Shown piece after piece: positions 21,113 through 29,568 of a DNA stretch of 64,000 bases; position 1 is the first letter of the stretch; each line of letters begins with the position of its first letter. The position numbers and the translations under genes were made by a program. Source of the stretch: Desulfomarina profundi (GTDB lineage Bacteria > Desulfobacterota > Desulfobulbia > Desulfobulbales > Desulfocapsaceae); assembly GCF_019703855.1 (NCBI RefSeq), contig NZ_AP024086.1, positions 3,554,501 to 3,618,500 on the forward strand. The letters run 5' to 3'. A model generated the notes under the pieces. It saw nothing but the letters and a program-made list of their open reading frames with translations, ran no database searches and was not told the origin of the DNA.

Positions 21113-21906
21113 TATATATTATCATCTCCCAGATAGGCGGAAATAACCGCGGGATGATTGCGGACATGTTCGGCGGAACCTTCCGCGATTGTCTGTCCAA
21201 AGTCAATTACCTTGATATCGTCACAGAGCTCCATCACCACATCCATATGATGCTCTATCAGCCAGATAGTCACGTCGAATGTCTTATGGATCCACTGTAT
21301 AAGCCTGATCAGCTCCTGCACATCGGCGGAATTCAACCCGGCTGCCGGTTCGTCCAGCAGCAGCAGCTTCGGTTTCTCCGAAAGGGCACGGACAATTTCA
21401 AGTTTACGCTGCAGTCCATATGGTAGATTGGTTGGATACTCTTCCATATACTTTTCCAGCTCAAATATTTTCAGTAATTCCCGTGCCTCATGTTCAATAC
21501 GTTCTTCACACTCAAAATAATCACGGCTGCGAAGAATAGCCTTGAAAAAGCCATATTCCAGCTTTCCATGCTGAGCCACCCTAATATTGTCGAGCACAGT
21601 CATCTGGTTCCACAACCTGATATTCTGAAAAGTCCGGGCAACTCCAAGAGCCGTCACCTTATGGGGTTTCAGTCCTGCTGTTGACTTGCCACAGATGAAG
21701 ATCTCTCCTTCGGTCGCCTGATAAAAGCCACTGACCAGATTGAATACTGTTGTTTTACCAGCTCCGTTGGGTCCGATCAGGCCAGCCATGGCGTTTGAAC
21801 CAAGGCGTACATTAAAATCAGACACAGCCGTCAGGCCGCCAAAACGCTGGGTCATATTGCGAATCTCGAGTACCCAAGATTCCTGTGTTGGTGTATTTGT
21901 CTGCAT
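21112..21906 (-). CDS. livG: Branched-chain amino acid ABC transporter ATPase LivG
   Basis: Second ATPase of the Liv transporter (264 residues, intact). Walker A is GPNGAGKTTVFN and Walker B is LLLLDEPAAGLNSADV. The LivG mark GVARTFQNIRLW and the switch region WLIEHHMDVVMELCD are present. The signature motif is NLPYGLQRKLEI, where Pro-Tyr-Gly replaces the canonical Ser-Gly-Gly, as is usual in LivG. It lies between livM and livF, with a 1-base overlap to livF. Confidence 0.95.
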   Translation of the reverse strand: MQTNTPTQESWVLEIRNMTQRFGGLTAVSDFNVRLGSNAMAGLIGPNGAGKTTVFNLVSGFYQATEGEIFICGKSTAGLKPHKVTALGVARTFQNIRLWNQMTVLDNIRVAQHGKLEYGFFKAILRSRDYFECEERIEHEARELLKIFELEKYMEEYPTNLPYGLQRKLEIVRALSEKPKLLLLDEPAAGLNSADVQELIRLIQWIHKTFDVTIWLIEHHMDVVMELCDDIKVIDFGQTIAEGSAEHVRNHPAVISAYLGDDNI

Positions 21907-21908
21907 AG

Positions 21909-22933
21909 TTATTTAAACCGATAGAAACGTTTCAGCTTTGGAAAGATATCGGAAAGCTCCCGATTCCCCATAATGCCTTCCGGACGAAACTGCATGACTA
22001 TTATCAGAATAAGCGGGATAATAACCCACTTCAAAATCTGCAAGGGACGAAGCAGTTCCAATAAAATAGTGAAAAATATCGCCGAAATAACTGCACCTGA
22101 AAGTGAAGCCATGCCACCGAGATAAACCATCACCAGAACCTCGGTTGATTTCAGAATATTAAAACTACCCGGATTGACATAGCCGATAATATAGGCAAAA
22201 AGACCACCGGCAATCCCTGCCAGTCCGGAAGAAAGCATGAAAGTTATCGTCTTTATTTTATTGGTGTTTACACTCATTATTTCCGCAGCCACCTCATCCT
22301 GACAGATAGCTGATACCCCTTGCCGAAGGTGGAAGAATTATATCGTCGCAGAATCCAGACAGTGAAAACTGTAAAGAGAAAGACCCAGATAACCATCCAT
22401 GGCAGATCAATTGTATCCCCCATGGCATTAACAACCTTCTTCATCCCCATAAATCCACGGGAACCACCGATAACACCCAGGTTTTCAATGAGGCTGATAA
22501 TAATATAGTTTGCGGCAATGGTAATAATGGCAAGGTAATCTCCCCTGGTCTTATAGGAAGGCAGGGCAACAAGCAGACCGGCAACAGCGGCCGCAATCCC
22601 TCCAACCAGAATAAGAAGGGGAAAGCAATAGATGGCAAGTCCGGGATCCAGCAGTGGTGCCCCAAAAACCTTATCTTTAGAAAACAGCAAAACACCGAGG
22701 ATGGATGAAACATAAGCCCCCACACACATGAATCCGGCATGGCCACAGGAAAATTCCCCCATATTGCCGTTTACCAGGTTGAGACTGGTGGAGAGAATAA
22801 TATTGACTCCCATGAACATCATTACCGACAGCACATAAAGGCCTATGGCCTCCTGATAGGCAAAATATGTTATGATTCCGCCGAAAAGAACAAGCAGCAG
22901 ATGCACGGAATATCGTTGTAATATTGATTTCAT
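21909..22933 (-). CDS. livM: Branched-chain amino acid ABC transporter permease LivM (frameshifted in this sequence)
   Basis: Inner-membrane permease with 8-10 hydrophobic segments. The family stretch NLVNGNMGEFSCGHAGFMCVGAY and the coupling region IGGSRGFMGMKK are visible. The frame breaks at FGKG; one extra G in the run at about 22319-22322 restores FGKGVSAICQDEVAAEIMSV, which is the EAA-like loop that docks the ATPase. The repaired length is about 341 residues. AAAGGAG abuts an earlier ATG at 22939, so the ATG at 22933, with proper spacing, is preferred. Confidence 0.92.
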
Positions 22934-22944
22934 TGGCATCTCCT

Positions 22945-23855
22945 TTATATCTTGGTGGTTTTGGCGATGCCAAAGAGACCGGTCGGTTTTATTGACAGAA
23001 TAACCAGTAGTACAGTAAAGGCGAGCAGGTCTCGATAGGTGGATGGAAAAACAGCCACCACCAGAATTTCAACTGCTCCCAGGAGAAATCCTCCGAGAAA
23101 TGCCCCCTGATATCTCCAATTCCGCCGACCACTGCGGCAATAAATGCCTTCCATCCGATGAGTGCACCCATATACGGTTCAAGAATGGGGTAACTCATGG
23201 CAAAGAGCAACCCAGCCAGACCTGCAAAAGCGGAACCAAGAATAAAGGTGATAACAATAATATTATCAATGGGAATACCCATGAGTGGTACAGCAAATTT
23301 GTCATAGGAAATAGCGCGCATGGCCATGCCCACTTTGGTTCTTGTTACAATCCACTGCAGAATGAAAAAGGAGAGAATGGCAGTGACGATAACCGCTATT
23401 TTCAAATTGGTGAAACTCACTCCACCAACAGTATAGACCTGTACGGGAATAAGCTCCGGAAAAGCCTTTCTGCTTGCACCGAAAATGGCGAGGTTGGCAT
23501 TTTCAAGAATCAATCCGCACATCAACGCGGTTATGACAACATAAAGCCTGTGTGCCCCTTTTCTCCTCAGTGGCCGATAGGCTATCCGTTCAAGGGAAAC
23601 CCCCACAGCAGCAGTCAGGATCATGGTCAACGGAATGGCCAGGGCCAAAGCGACCCATCCTGGAAGCCCGACAACACCCAGCATGAAGGTTACCAGAAAA
23701 AAGGCAATATATGCTCCGACCATGAAAACATCGCCGTGGGCAAAATTAATAAGAGTCAACACTCCATACACCATGGTATAGCCGAGTGCAATCAAGGCAT
23801 AAAAACTTCCCCACTGCAATGCATTGATTAAATTTTGAATAATACTTTCTAACAT
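22945..23855 (-). CDS. livH: Branched-chain amino acid ABC transporter permease LivH (frameshifted in this sequence)
   Basis: Inner-membrane permease of the Liv transporter with about eight hydrophobic segments. The N-terminal GSFYALIALGYTMVYGVL and NFAHGDVFMVGAY are diagnostic. The frame breaks in GGIGDIRG. One extra G in the run at about 23105-23109 gives GDIRGAFLGGFLLGAVEIL and the normal C-terminus ending IKPTGLFGI. The repaired length is about 303 residues. It is separated from livK by 226 bases that contain a strong hairpin. Confidence 0.92.
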
Positions 23856-23998
23856 GAAGCGCCTCTTGCACTTTGTTGTTCCGCCCTGTTGCAGGCAGTA
23901 AAAGATCAGGTTGCGAGTCTCTGCACCGATGCGTCACACCACAGACAGGCAAACGAAAACCCCGAACCGGCCCATGCACTGTTCGGGTAAAATACGAT

Positions 23999-24032
23999 CC
24001 GGTAGATGCGGTGGAAAAACCGCATCTACCGG
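23999..24032. promoter_or_regulatory. Intercistronic hairpin between livK and livH
   Basis: A perfect 13-base stem (CCGGTAGATGCGG and its complement) encloses an 8-base loop. On the minus strand it follows the livK stop by about 50 bases and is not followed by a T run. It probably protects the upstream livK message and so favours excess binding protein, as is common for binding-protein transporters. This role is inferred. Confidence 0.6.
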
Positions 24033-24081
24033 ACCTTTTCCGGTCAGAGATGTCTGAAAAAACACATCGACAGGATGGCTG

Positions 24082-25251
24082 TTACTCAGGGCATACGGAC
24101 TCGGCGAATTCGAACGCACCGGAGTCACTGATCTTAACGACAACAGCACATTTTACAGGATCTCCCTGGTCATCAAACTTCATGCTGCCGGTTATACCGT
24201 CAAAAGTAGGGATGGCCGCCATGGCTTTCCGTACCGCTTTGCGATCTTTTCTCAATTTACCGGTAAGACCGCCGGTATTTTGAATAGCCTTGAGAACAAT
24301 CCTGGTTGCATCCCACGTGAGGGCAGCAACATCATCAGGCACATAACCGTATTTTTTTGTATACCGGTCAATGAATTCCTTGGTCGCCCCGGTTGCTCCT
24401 GCGGCGGCGTAATGAGTGGAAAAGTGAAGACCCTTGCAGTCATCTCCGCAGAGAGTCATGAGTTCGGAAGAACCCCAGGCATCAGAGCCCATGAACTCAC
24501 CTTTGTATCCGAGTTGATGGGCCTGCTTTACAATGAGAGCCACCTGATTATAGTTGTCAGGCAAAAAGATGAAATCAGGCTTGGCACTGATGATTTTGGT
24601 CAACTGCGCTGAAAAGTCCTGGTCCTTGGTGCCATGACTTTCAAAGGCCACGACGGAACCTTTGCCGACTTTTTTCTCAAAAACATCACGGAATATTTCA
24701 GCCAGACCTTTCGAATAGTCATTGGAAAGGTCATAAAGAACCGCTGCAGTTTTGGCATTAAAGGTTTTAACGGCAAAATTAACGGCAACAGGTCCCTGGA
24801 AAGGATCTAGGAATGCAGCCCGGAAGACCCAGGGACGATCCAGAGTGGTATCAGGATTGGTTGACCAGGGAGAAACCATTACGGTCTGATTGTCATCGGC
24901 AACCTGACCGGCTGGAACAGCCTGTTTACTGGAATTGGGTCCAATCATTGCCAGAACCTGATCCTTGTCGATAAGCTTGAGGGCTGTGGTTACCGCGGAT
25001 TCTGCCTTTGCTTCATTGTCCTCATAAATGAACTCGAGCATATACTTCTTCCCACCAACTTCCAACCCGCCGGCACCATTGATATCAGCCTTCAGCATCT
25101 CTGCAGAAAACTTGGATGATTCACCAACCTTGGGGATATCTCCAGTCAATGGAATATTGTAACCGATCTTGATCGTATCGGCAGACAGGGCCGCACCTGC
25201 AACAAGCAGGGCGGAACAGGATACAATTGCGGCAATTAACCTCTTCTTCAT
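24082..25251 (-). CDS. livK: Branched-chain amino acid periplasmic binding protein
   Basis: Type I periplasmic binding protein (389 residues) that captures branched-chain or related amino acids for LivHMGF. A signal peptide is clear: MKKR, a hydrophobic core, then ALSA before DTIKIGYNIPLTG. The family marks include GPNSSKQAVPAGQVADD, where Ser contacts the ligand, and the paired cysteines LCGDDCKGL. The gene has a purine-rich GGAGGAG before the ATG. It is the first gene of the operon. The exact substrate among Leu, Ile, Val and other amino acids cannot be told from the sequence. Confidence 0.93.
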   Translation of the reverse strand: MKKRLIAAIVSCSALLVAGAALSADTIKIGYNIPLTGDIPKVGESSKFSAEMLKADINGAGGLEVGGKKYMLEFIYEDNEAKAESAVTTALKLIDKDQVLAMIGPNSSKQAVPAGQVADDNQTVMVSPWSTNPDTTLDRPWVFRAAFLDPFQGPVAVNFAVKTFNAKTAAVLYDLSNDYSKGLAEIFRDVFEKKVGKGSVVAFESHGTKDQDFSAQLTKIISAKPDFIFLPDNYNQVALIVKQAHQLGYKGEFMGSDAWGSSELMTLCGDDCKGLHFSTHYAAAGATGATKEFIDRYTKKYGYVPDDVAALTWDATRIVLKAIQNTGGLTGKLRKDRKAVRKAMAAIPTFDGITGSMKFDDQGDPVKCAVVVKISDSGAFEFAESVCPE

Positions 25252-25587
25252 AAACTCCTCCTCCTTTACGTTTTACAGTCAGCCCCGATCTCCCATCAAC
25301 CCGGACTAACCGGATTTTCCGTTACCTGCATAAGACGCCGAAAACGGAAACAGTGAATCAACTCAGGTCGTCGAACCTGAGGTGCAGCTGAACCATATGG
25401 CTCGGCAGCAATGGAAAATAACAGCGACGAATTGCTGATTTTCCAATTGCTGAATTCATGGAATAAAATCTGCTTCAGGACGGACGTAAGGTGGCGTCCA
25501 TCCGAACAAACTACTTATACCTGTAATTGTTCCGTAATTCAAAACAGTTTTTAGAAAAAGGAATTTTTTTATCTGAAAACCCTGCCT

Positions 25588-25840
25588 CATTAGCCCGCAT
25601 TTTTCATCAGTTCAGGCGGCGTCAGCTACAAAATTTTCAACAGTAAATAATAGTGGCCTATATTTACTGTTGAAATATTGCAGAAGATGGCGTCGCCTGG
25701 GCTGACCTTGGGTGAACATTGTGTCAATTTTGTTCGACTACTGATAGTAGGCTAATTATTTGTATTCTATAGCTAATCTCAAAATTGACACAATGTTCAT
25801 GAGAAATGCGGGTTAGTGTCTGTCCAGGAATGAGATTTTA
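25588..25840. repeat. Palindromic MITE-like element, copy 1 (family B), abutting a family A end
   Basis: The core is a perfect 19-base inverted repeat, GAACATTGTGTCAATTTTG at 25714-25732 and its complement at 25780-25798. Outer imperfect arms with GCCCGCATTTTTCAT (from about 25592) pair with ATGAGAAATGCGGGT near 25798. A further palindrome (TTTCAACAGTAAATA and its complement) lies at about 25637-25674. At 25814 starts a family A end (TGTCTGTCCAGGAATGAGA). The remaining bases 25252-25587 are the livK leader, with a CTCAGGTT/AACCTGAG stem near 25366-25382 and no gene. Confidence 0.65.
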
Positions 25841-25860
25841 TAAAAACATCACCTGTCTGA

Positions 25861-26139
25861 TTAAACCAGTGACCTGACGCCATCAAAAGCCTCATGTTCC
25901 GCTCCGTGTTTCTCCACCTGCAGAACATCGGGTAATTTCTGAATCTGCTTGATAACCTGGTCAAGCTTCACCTGTTCCACTACCTGCAACCACATGCGGC
26001 TTGTTTTTCCGCTTTTTTCCGGAACACAGACTATTCCTTCCAGATTGTACGCCCTGCGGGAAAAAAGACCGCAGATATGAGACATGACCCCCGGATGATT
26101 ATTCACCGTCAATTCCAATACTGTAACAGCTTTTTTCAT
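25861..26139 (-). CDS. ilvN: Acetolactate synthase small subunit
   Basis: Regulatory subunit of acetohydroxyacid synthase. The 92-residue protein is a single ACT domain (VLELTVNNHPGVMSHICGLFSRRAYNLEGI) that binds valine for feedback control in the family. It is of the short IlvN type and lacks the extra C-terminal domain of IlvH. Its ATG overlaps the ilvB stop, so the subunits are translationally coupled. Confidence 0.93.
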   Translation of the reverse strand: MKKAVTVLELTVNNHPGVMSHICGLFSRRAYNLEGIVCVPEKSGKTSRMWLQVVEQVKLDQVIKQIQKLPDVLQVEKHGAEHEAFDGVRSLV

Positions 26140-27845
26140 GATATTTCCCTCGTTTTGCGATTGACATTCTCTGCATTAAATCCACCCAGCATTTCACTGT
26201 TGGCCGCCCCCGGAGGTACCATCGGATAGACTTCCTCCTCCACGGCTACGGGCACATTTATCAGGCAGGGTCCCTTTTCATTTAATATTTTTGACAACAG
26301 ATACGGCAAATTGCAACCAGGACCGGTATGAAAGGCCTTCATGCCGAACCCTTTTGCAATGGCCGAAAAATCAACATCAATCTGAAAATCAGAGGCAAAA
26401 CAGTTCTGATTATAAAACAGATTCTGCTGTTGACGGACAAGTCCCAGCGACCTGTTGTTCATTACTATAATTTTTACATTTACCTGCTGCTCAACAGCGG
26501 TTGCCAGCTCCTGAATATTCATCTGCAGACTGCCGTCACCGGTAAAAAGAACAACCTGGCTATCGGGATTGGCCAGGGCAGCACCGATGGCTGCCGGCAG
26601 ACCAAATCCCATGGTACCGAGCCCGCCGGATGTCAGGAACTGACGCGGTCTCTGCAACGGATAAACCTGAGCGGTCCACATCTGGTGCTTTCCCACATCA
26701 GTTGCCACAAAACAGTTTTCCCCCATCAACTCGGAAATCTTCAGGATCAGGCCATACGGTTTTTCTGGAACTATGGCTTCCGGTGAAGTCATGGGATACA
26801 TCTCCTGCAGAACCTCTATCTGGTTACGCCAGATTGTTCTTTCATTTGGTTCAACCATGGGCAGAAGAGCCCGCAGGGATTCCTTGACATCTCCAACCAG
26901 TCCCACATTGGCACTCTTTAATTTTGAGACTTCACTGGGATCTATGTCCATATGAATAACATGAGCGTCAGGACAGAATTCAACAATTTTGCCGGTCGCC
27001 CGATCATCAAAACGGGCTCCGGCAGCGATGAAAAGATCACACTCCTGCAGGGCCATGTTGGTTGAACGGGCCGCATGCATCCCCAGCATTCCCAGGGAAA
27101 GGGGATGATTTTCCGGCAGACTGCCAAGACCAAGAAGGGTCATGGTGGCAGGCAGAGAGCTTTTTTCCAGAAGTGCCCGCGCTTCGCCTGCAGCCTCCCC
27201 GAGAATAACACCGCCCCCGAGACAGAGAATCGGCCGCCTGGCACGGTTGATAAGAGTAGCAGCAGCCCGAAGCTGATCATTATCAGCACTTGGATTCTCC
27301 AGCCTGCGTCCGGGTTCCGGCCAGGAAGAAAAACTTATTGTCGCTGTCTGTACATCTTTAGGAACATCGATCAATACAGGTCCCGGACGTCCCGAGAGGG
27401 CAAGCTCAAAAGCCTTCGGTATGATCTCCAGAAGTTCCCCGACTTCCCTTACCAGGTAGTTGTGCTTGGTAATTGGAATGCTCATACCATAAGTATCAAC
27501 CTCCTGGAAAGCATCCGTACCGATAAGTGATGCCGGAACCTGACCGGTTATACAGATTACCGGAATCGAGTCAAGATATGCATCAGCAATGGCCGTCAGG
27601 ATATTGGTGGCACCAGGCCCGGAAGTAGCAAAACAGACCCCGGCCTTTCCGGTGGAACGGGCTATTCCCTGTGCCAGAAAGCCGGCACCCTGTTCATGCC
27701 GGCAGAGAATATGCCGGATGCTCCGGCTTTTCTGCAACGCATCATAAAGGGGAAGGTTGGCCCCACCGGGTATTCCGGCAATGATGTCTATGCCCTGACG
27801 CTCCAGCATCCTGATTATCAGTTGAGCTCCATTCATAGTTTCCAT
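26136..27845 (-). CDS. ilvB: Acetolactate synthase large subunit
   Basis: Catalytic subunit of acetohydroxyacid synthase, the first common step of valine, leucine and isoleucine synthesis. Thiamine diphosphate, FAD and magnesium are its cofactors. The activating glutamate lies in CRHEQGAGFLAQGIARSTGK. The thiamine-diphosphate motif is present as GDGSLQMNIQEL followed by NNRSLG, and the FAD region is central. The protein has about 569 residues. The chosen ATG has AGGAGGAG 6 bases upstream; in-frame codons further upstream lie inside the attenuator. ilvN follows directly. A leader peptide and terminator upstream indicate attenuation. Confidence 0.95.
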   Translation of the reverse strand: METMNGAQLIIRMLERQGIDIIAGIPGGANLPLYDALQKSRSIRHILCRHEQGAGFLAQGIARSTGKAGVCFATSGPGATNILTAIADAYLDSIPVICITGQVPASLIGTDAFQEVDTYGMSIPITKHNYLVREVGELLEIIPKAFELALSGRPGPVLIDVPKDVQTATISFSSWPEPGRRLENPSADNDQLRAAATLINRARRPILCLGGGVILGEAAGEARALLEKSSLPATMTLLGLGSLPENHPLSLGMLGMHAARSTNMALQECDLFIAAGARFDDRATGKIVEFCPDAHVIHMDIDPSEVSKLKSANVGLVGDVKESLRALLPMVEPNERTIWRNQIEVLQEMYPMTSPEAIVPEKPYGLILKISELMGENCFVATDVGKHQMWTAQVYPLQRPRQFLTSGGLGTMGFGLPAAIGAALANPDSQVVLFTGDGSLQMNIQELATAVEQQVNVKIIVMNNRSLGLVRQQQNLFYNQNCFASDFQIDVDFSAIAKGFGMKAFHTGPGCNLPYLLSKILNEKGPCLINVPVAVEEEVYPMVPPGAANSEMLGGFNAENVNRKTREIS

Positions 27846-27896
27846 GTTTTTCTCCTCCTGTTGTTCATCCCGTCGACTTTCAGGCGGAGGAAAAAA

Positions 27897-27937
27897 CAAA
27901 AAACCCCCGCCGGCGAAGCGCCGACGGGGGTTTTAAT
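27897..27937 (-). terminator. Attenuator hairpin of ilvBN
   Basis: On the minus strand the stem ACCCCCGTCGGCG / CGCCGGCGGGGGT with loop CTT is followed by TTTTTTGTTTTTT. It lies about 27 bases after the stop of the valine-rich leader peptide and about 50 bases before the ilvB ATG. That is the layout of a translation-controlled transcription attenuator. Confidence 0.88.
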
Positions 27938-27963
27938 TATTTAATTTTACTGGACTTACCCCC

Positions 27964-28062
27964 TCATGGCACTCCGCCTTCAACCGTTCGGACCACGACC
28001 ACCACACTGAGAACCAGCACTGCAGAATAAAAGACGCTGATGGTGGAAAGAAGTGAGTTCAT
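27964..28062 (-). CDS. ilvL: ilvB leader peptide (attenuation)
   Basis: A 32-codon reading frame that encodes MNSLLSTISVFYSA, then VLVLSVVVVVRTV, then EGGVP and a stop. Of its 32 residues nine are valine, four are leucine and one is isoleucine, with five valine codons in a row. It ends just ahead of an intrinsic terminator and starts about 48 bases after a sigma-70-like promoter. Ribosome stalling at the valine and leucine codons when charged tRNA is scarce would free the ilvBN genes, as in the enterobacterial ilvB leader. The ribosome site before the ATG is weak (GGTTTAA). The gene symbol is by analogy. Confidence 0.85.
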   Translation of the reverse strand: MNSLLSTISVFYSAVLVLSVVVVVRTVEGGVP

Positions 28063-28109
28063 TTAAACCATGAGTAAGGTAATTATAAAAAAATACTGCC
28101 TGTAATTTT

Positions 28110-28138
28110 TTGATAGCAGAATCAGCCCTGCCAGTCAA
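28110..28138 (-). promoter_or_regulatory. Sigma-70-type promoter of the ilv leader and ilvBN
   Basis: On the minus strand TTGACT and TATCAA are separated by 17 bases. The site lies about 48 bases before the leader peptide ATG. Confidence 0.65.
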
Positions 28139-28272
28139 GTATTTTCTTAATTACCTGGAGAAATACAATTTGCTCTGTAGAAAAAAAATAAAGAATTGTT
28201 GGGAAATTCCGGTTGCTAAAAGAATCGCAAAAGGTATTGTAGAATAATTCACTTTGTGACTCCGTCCAGAGC

Positions 28273-28327
28273 TCAGCCCGGCAAACTTGCAGCATCTCCA
28301 AATTGGCTGAGTTTCATGGATAATCAG
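28273..28327 (+). repeat. Short dispersed repeat, copy 1 (family C)
   Basis: This stretch resembles 33165-33222 and the complement of 59342-59405. The shared core is ATCTCCA, then GGCTGAGTTTCATGG, then TAATCAG. It ends about 50 bases before the alcohol dehydrogenase ATG. From 28139 to 28272 nothing else is seen. Confidence 0.5.
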
Positions 28328-28377
28328 AGAAGATTTAAAAAACACCCAGAATCCGTAAAACTTTTTTCGGCAGAAAA

Positions 28378-29568
28378 ATGGTTTCTTCCTTTCAATGTCT
28401 CCCTGTACCTCAGATAGATTTCGGCCCTGGAAAACTGTCTGACCTGCCTGAGTTCTATAAATCTTACGGTAAAAGACCTGCTCTTGTCCTTGGCAGAGCC
28501 TCTCTTTCGAGACAACACACCTGGCAGAAGATCAAGGCAGAAATTACTGATATTTTCGGGCCCGACAAGCCTCCAGTCATACAGGTTTCCTCCGAACCGA
28601 CCCCTACTCTCATTGACGAAGCCGTATCCCGATTACTTCAGAACCATGTGGATATGGTCATTGCAATCGGCGGTGGCAGTGTGCTGGATGCCGGCAAGGC
28701 TATCTCTGCCATGCTTGTTGAACAGGCACCGGTCATGGACTTTCTTGAAGGAGTCGGTAAAAAAAAACCGAAAGGCCGTAAACTGCCGTTTATTGCGGTC
28801 CCGACTACTGCCGGAACAGGCAGTGAAACAACAAACAATGCAGTAATCAAATCTGCGGAAAAAGGTTTTAAAAAATCTTTGCGCCACAAAAATTATTACC
28901 CGAACCTGGCTCTCGTGGATCCGGAAATGACCCTCTCCTGTCCCCCCTCTCTTACTGCGACCTGCGGTATGGACTGTTTTACCCAACTGACGGAAGCGTA
29001 TCTTTCCACCCGTGCTTCTGCCCTGACCGACAGTCTTTCGCTTGACGGTATCCGCTCCATAGCCAGGTCCCTTGAGACTGTGTTTCAAGATGGTTCAAAC
29101 CTTGAGGCCAGATCGGACATGGCTTATGCCACCCTGCTTTCCGGAATCGCTCTGAGTAATGCGGGACTGGGAACCGTTCATGGACTGGCCGGTACCCTGG
29201 GAGGTTTTCTTGATATTCCCCACGGAACAGCCTGCGGCACCCTCATGGCCATAACCAACAGAACAACCCTTGACATACTGAGGAAATCTACAGCAAAAAC
29301 GGATACGGAAACGACAGCCCTGCGAAAATTCTCCAACCTTGGCAGGATTTTCAGTAAAGAATCGACAAAAACCGACAACTGGTACCAGGATTTTTTCATA
29401 AACGAACTGATTCGACTGACCGATCTGTTTGAACTGCCGACATTTGATAGATTCGGCATGAATTCCACTGACCTGGAAAAAATTACTTTCGCCTCAACCA
29501 ACAAGTTTAATCCCGTGCAGCTGTCCCGTGAAGATCTCATGCACATTCTCTCAGCCAGACTACGATGA
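28378..29568 (+). CDS. Iron-containing alcohol dehydrogenase family protein
   Basis: NAD(P)-dependent group III alcohol dehydrogenase of 396 residues. The nucleotide-binding loop is AIGGGSVLDAGKAIS near 97, followed by PTTAGTGSETT near 140. Metal ligands in this family are Asp, His, His, His. The Asp is in GMDCFTQ, where the usual second-ligand His is Gln, and the later two are in VHGLAG and PHGTACG. The Gln change may alter metal or substrate choice. The alcohol or aldehyde substrate cannot be told. It overlaps the next gene by four bases, so it may be co-transcribed with the O-antigen ligase gene. Confidence 0.85.
   Translation: MVSSFQCLPVPQIDFGPGKLSDLPEFYKSYGKRPALVLGRASLSRQHTWQKIKAEITDIFGPDKPPVIQVSSEPTPTLIDEAVSRLLQNHVDMVIAIGGGSVLDAGKAISAMLVEQAPVMDFLEGVGKKKPKGRKLPFIAVPTTAGTGSETTNNAVIKSAEKGFKKSLRHKNYYPNLALVDPEMTLSCPPSLTATCGMDCFTQLTEAYLSTRASALTDSLSLDGIRSIARSLETVFQDGSNLEARSDMAYATLLSGIALSNAGLGTVHGLAGTLGGFLDIPHGTACGTLMAITNRTTLDILRKSTAKTDTETTALRKFSNLGRIFSKESTKTDNWYQDFFINELIRLTDLFELPTFDRFGMNSTDLEKITFASTNKFNPVQLSREDLMHILSARLR

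Noticed and set aside
25588-25840. A CRISPR array, suggested by the closely spaced repeats.
   Set aside because: The units are inverted and not direct, differ in spacing, and no cas genes are present.
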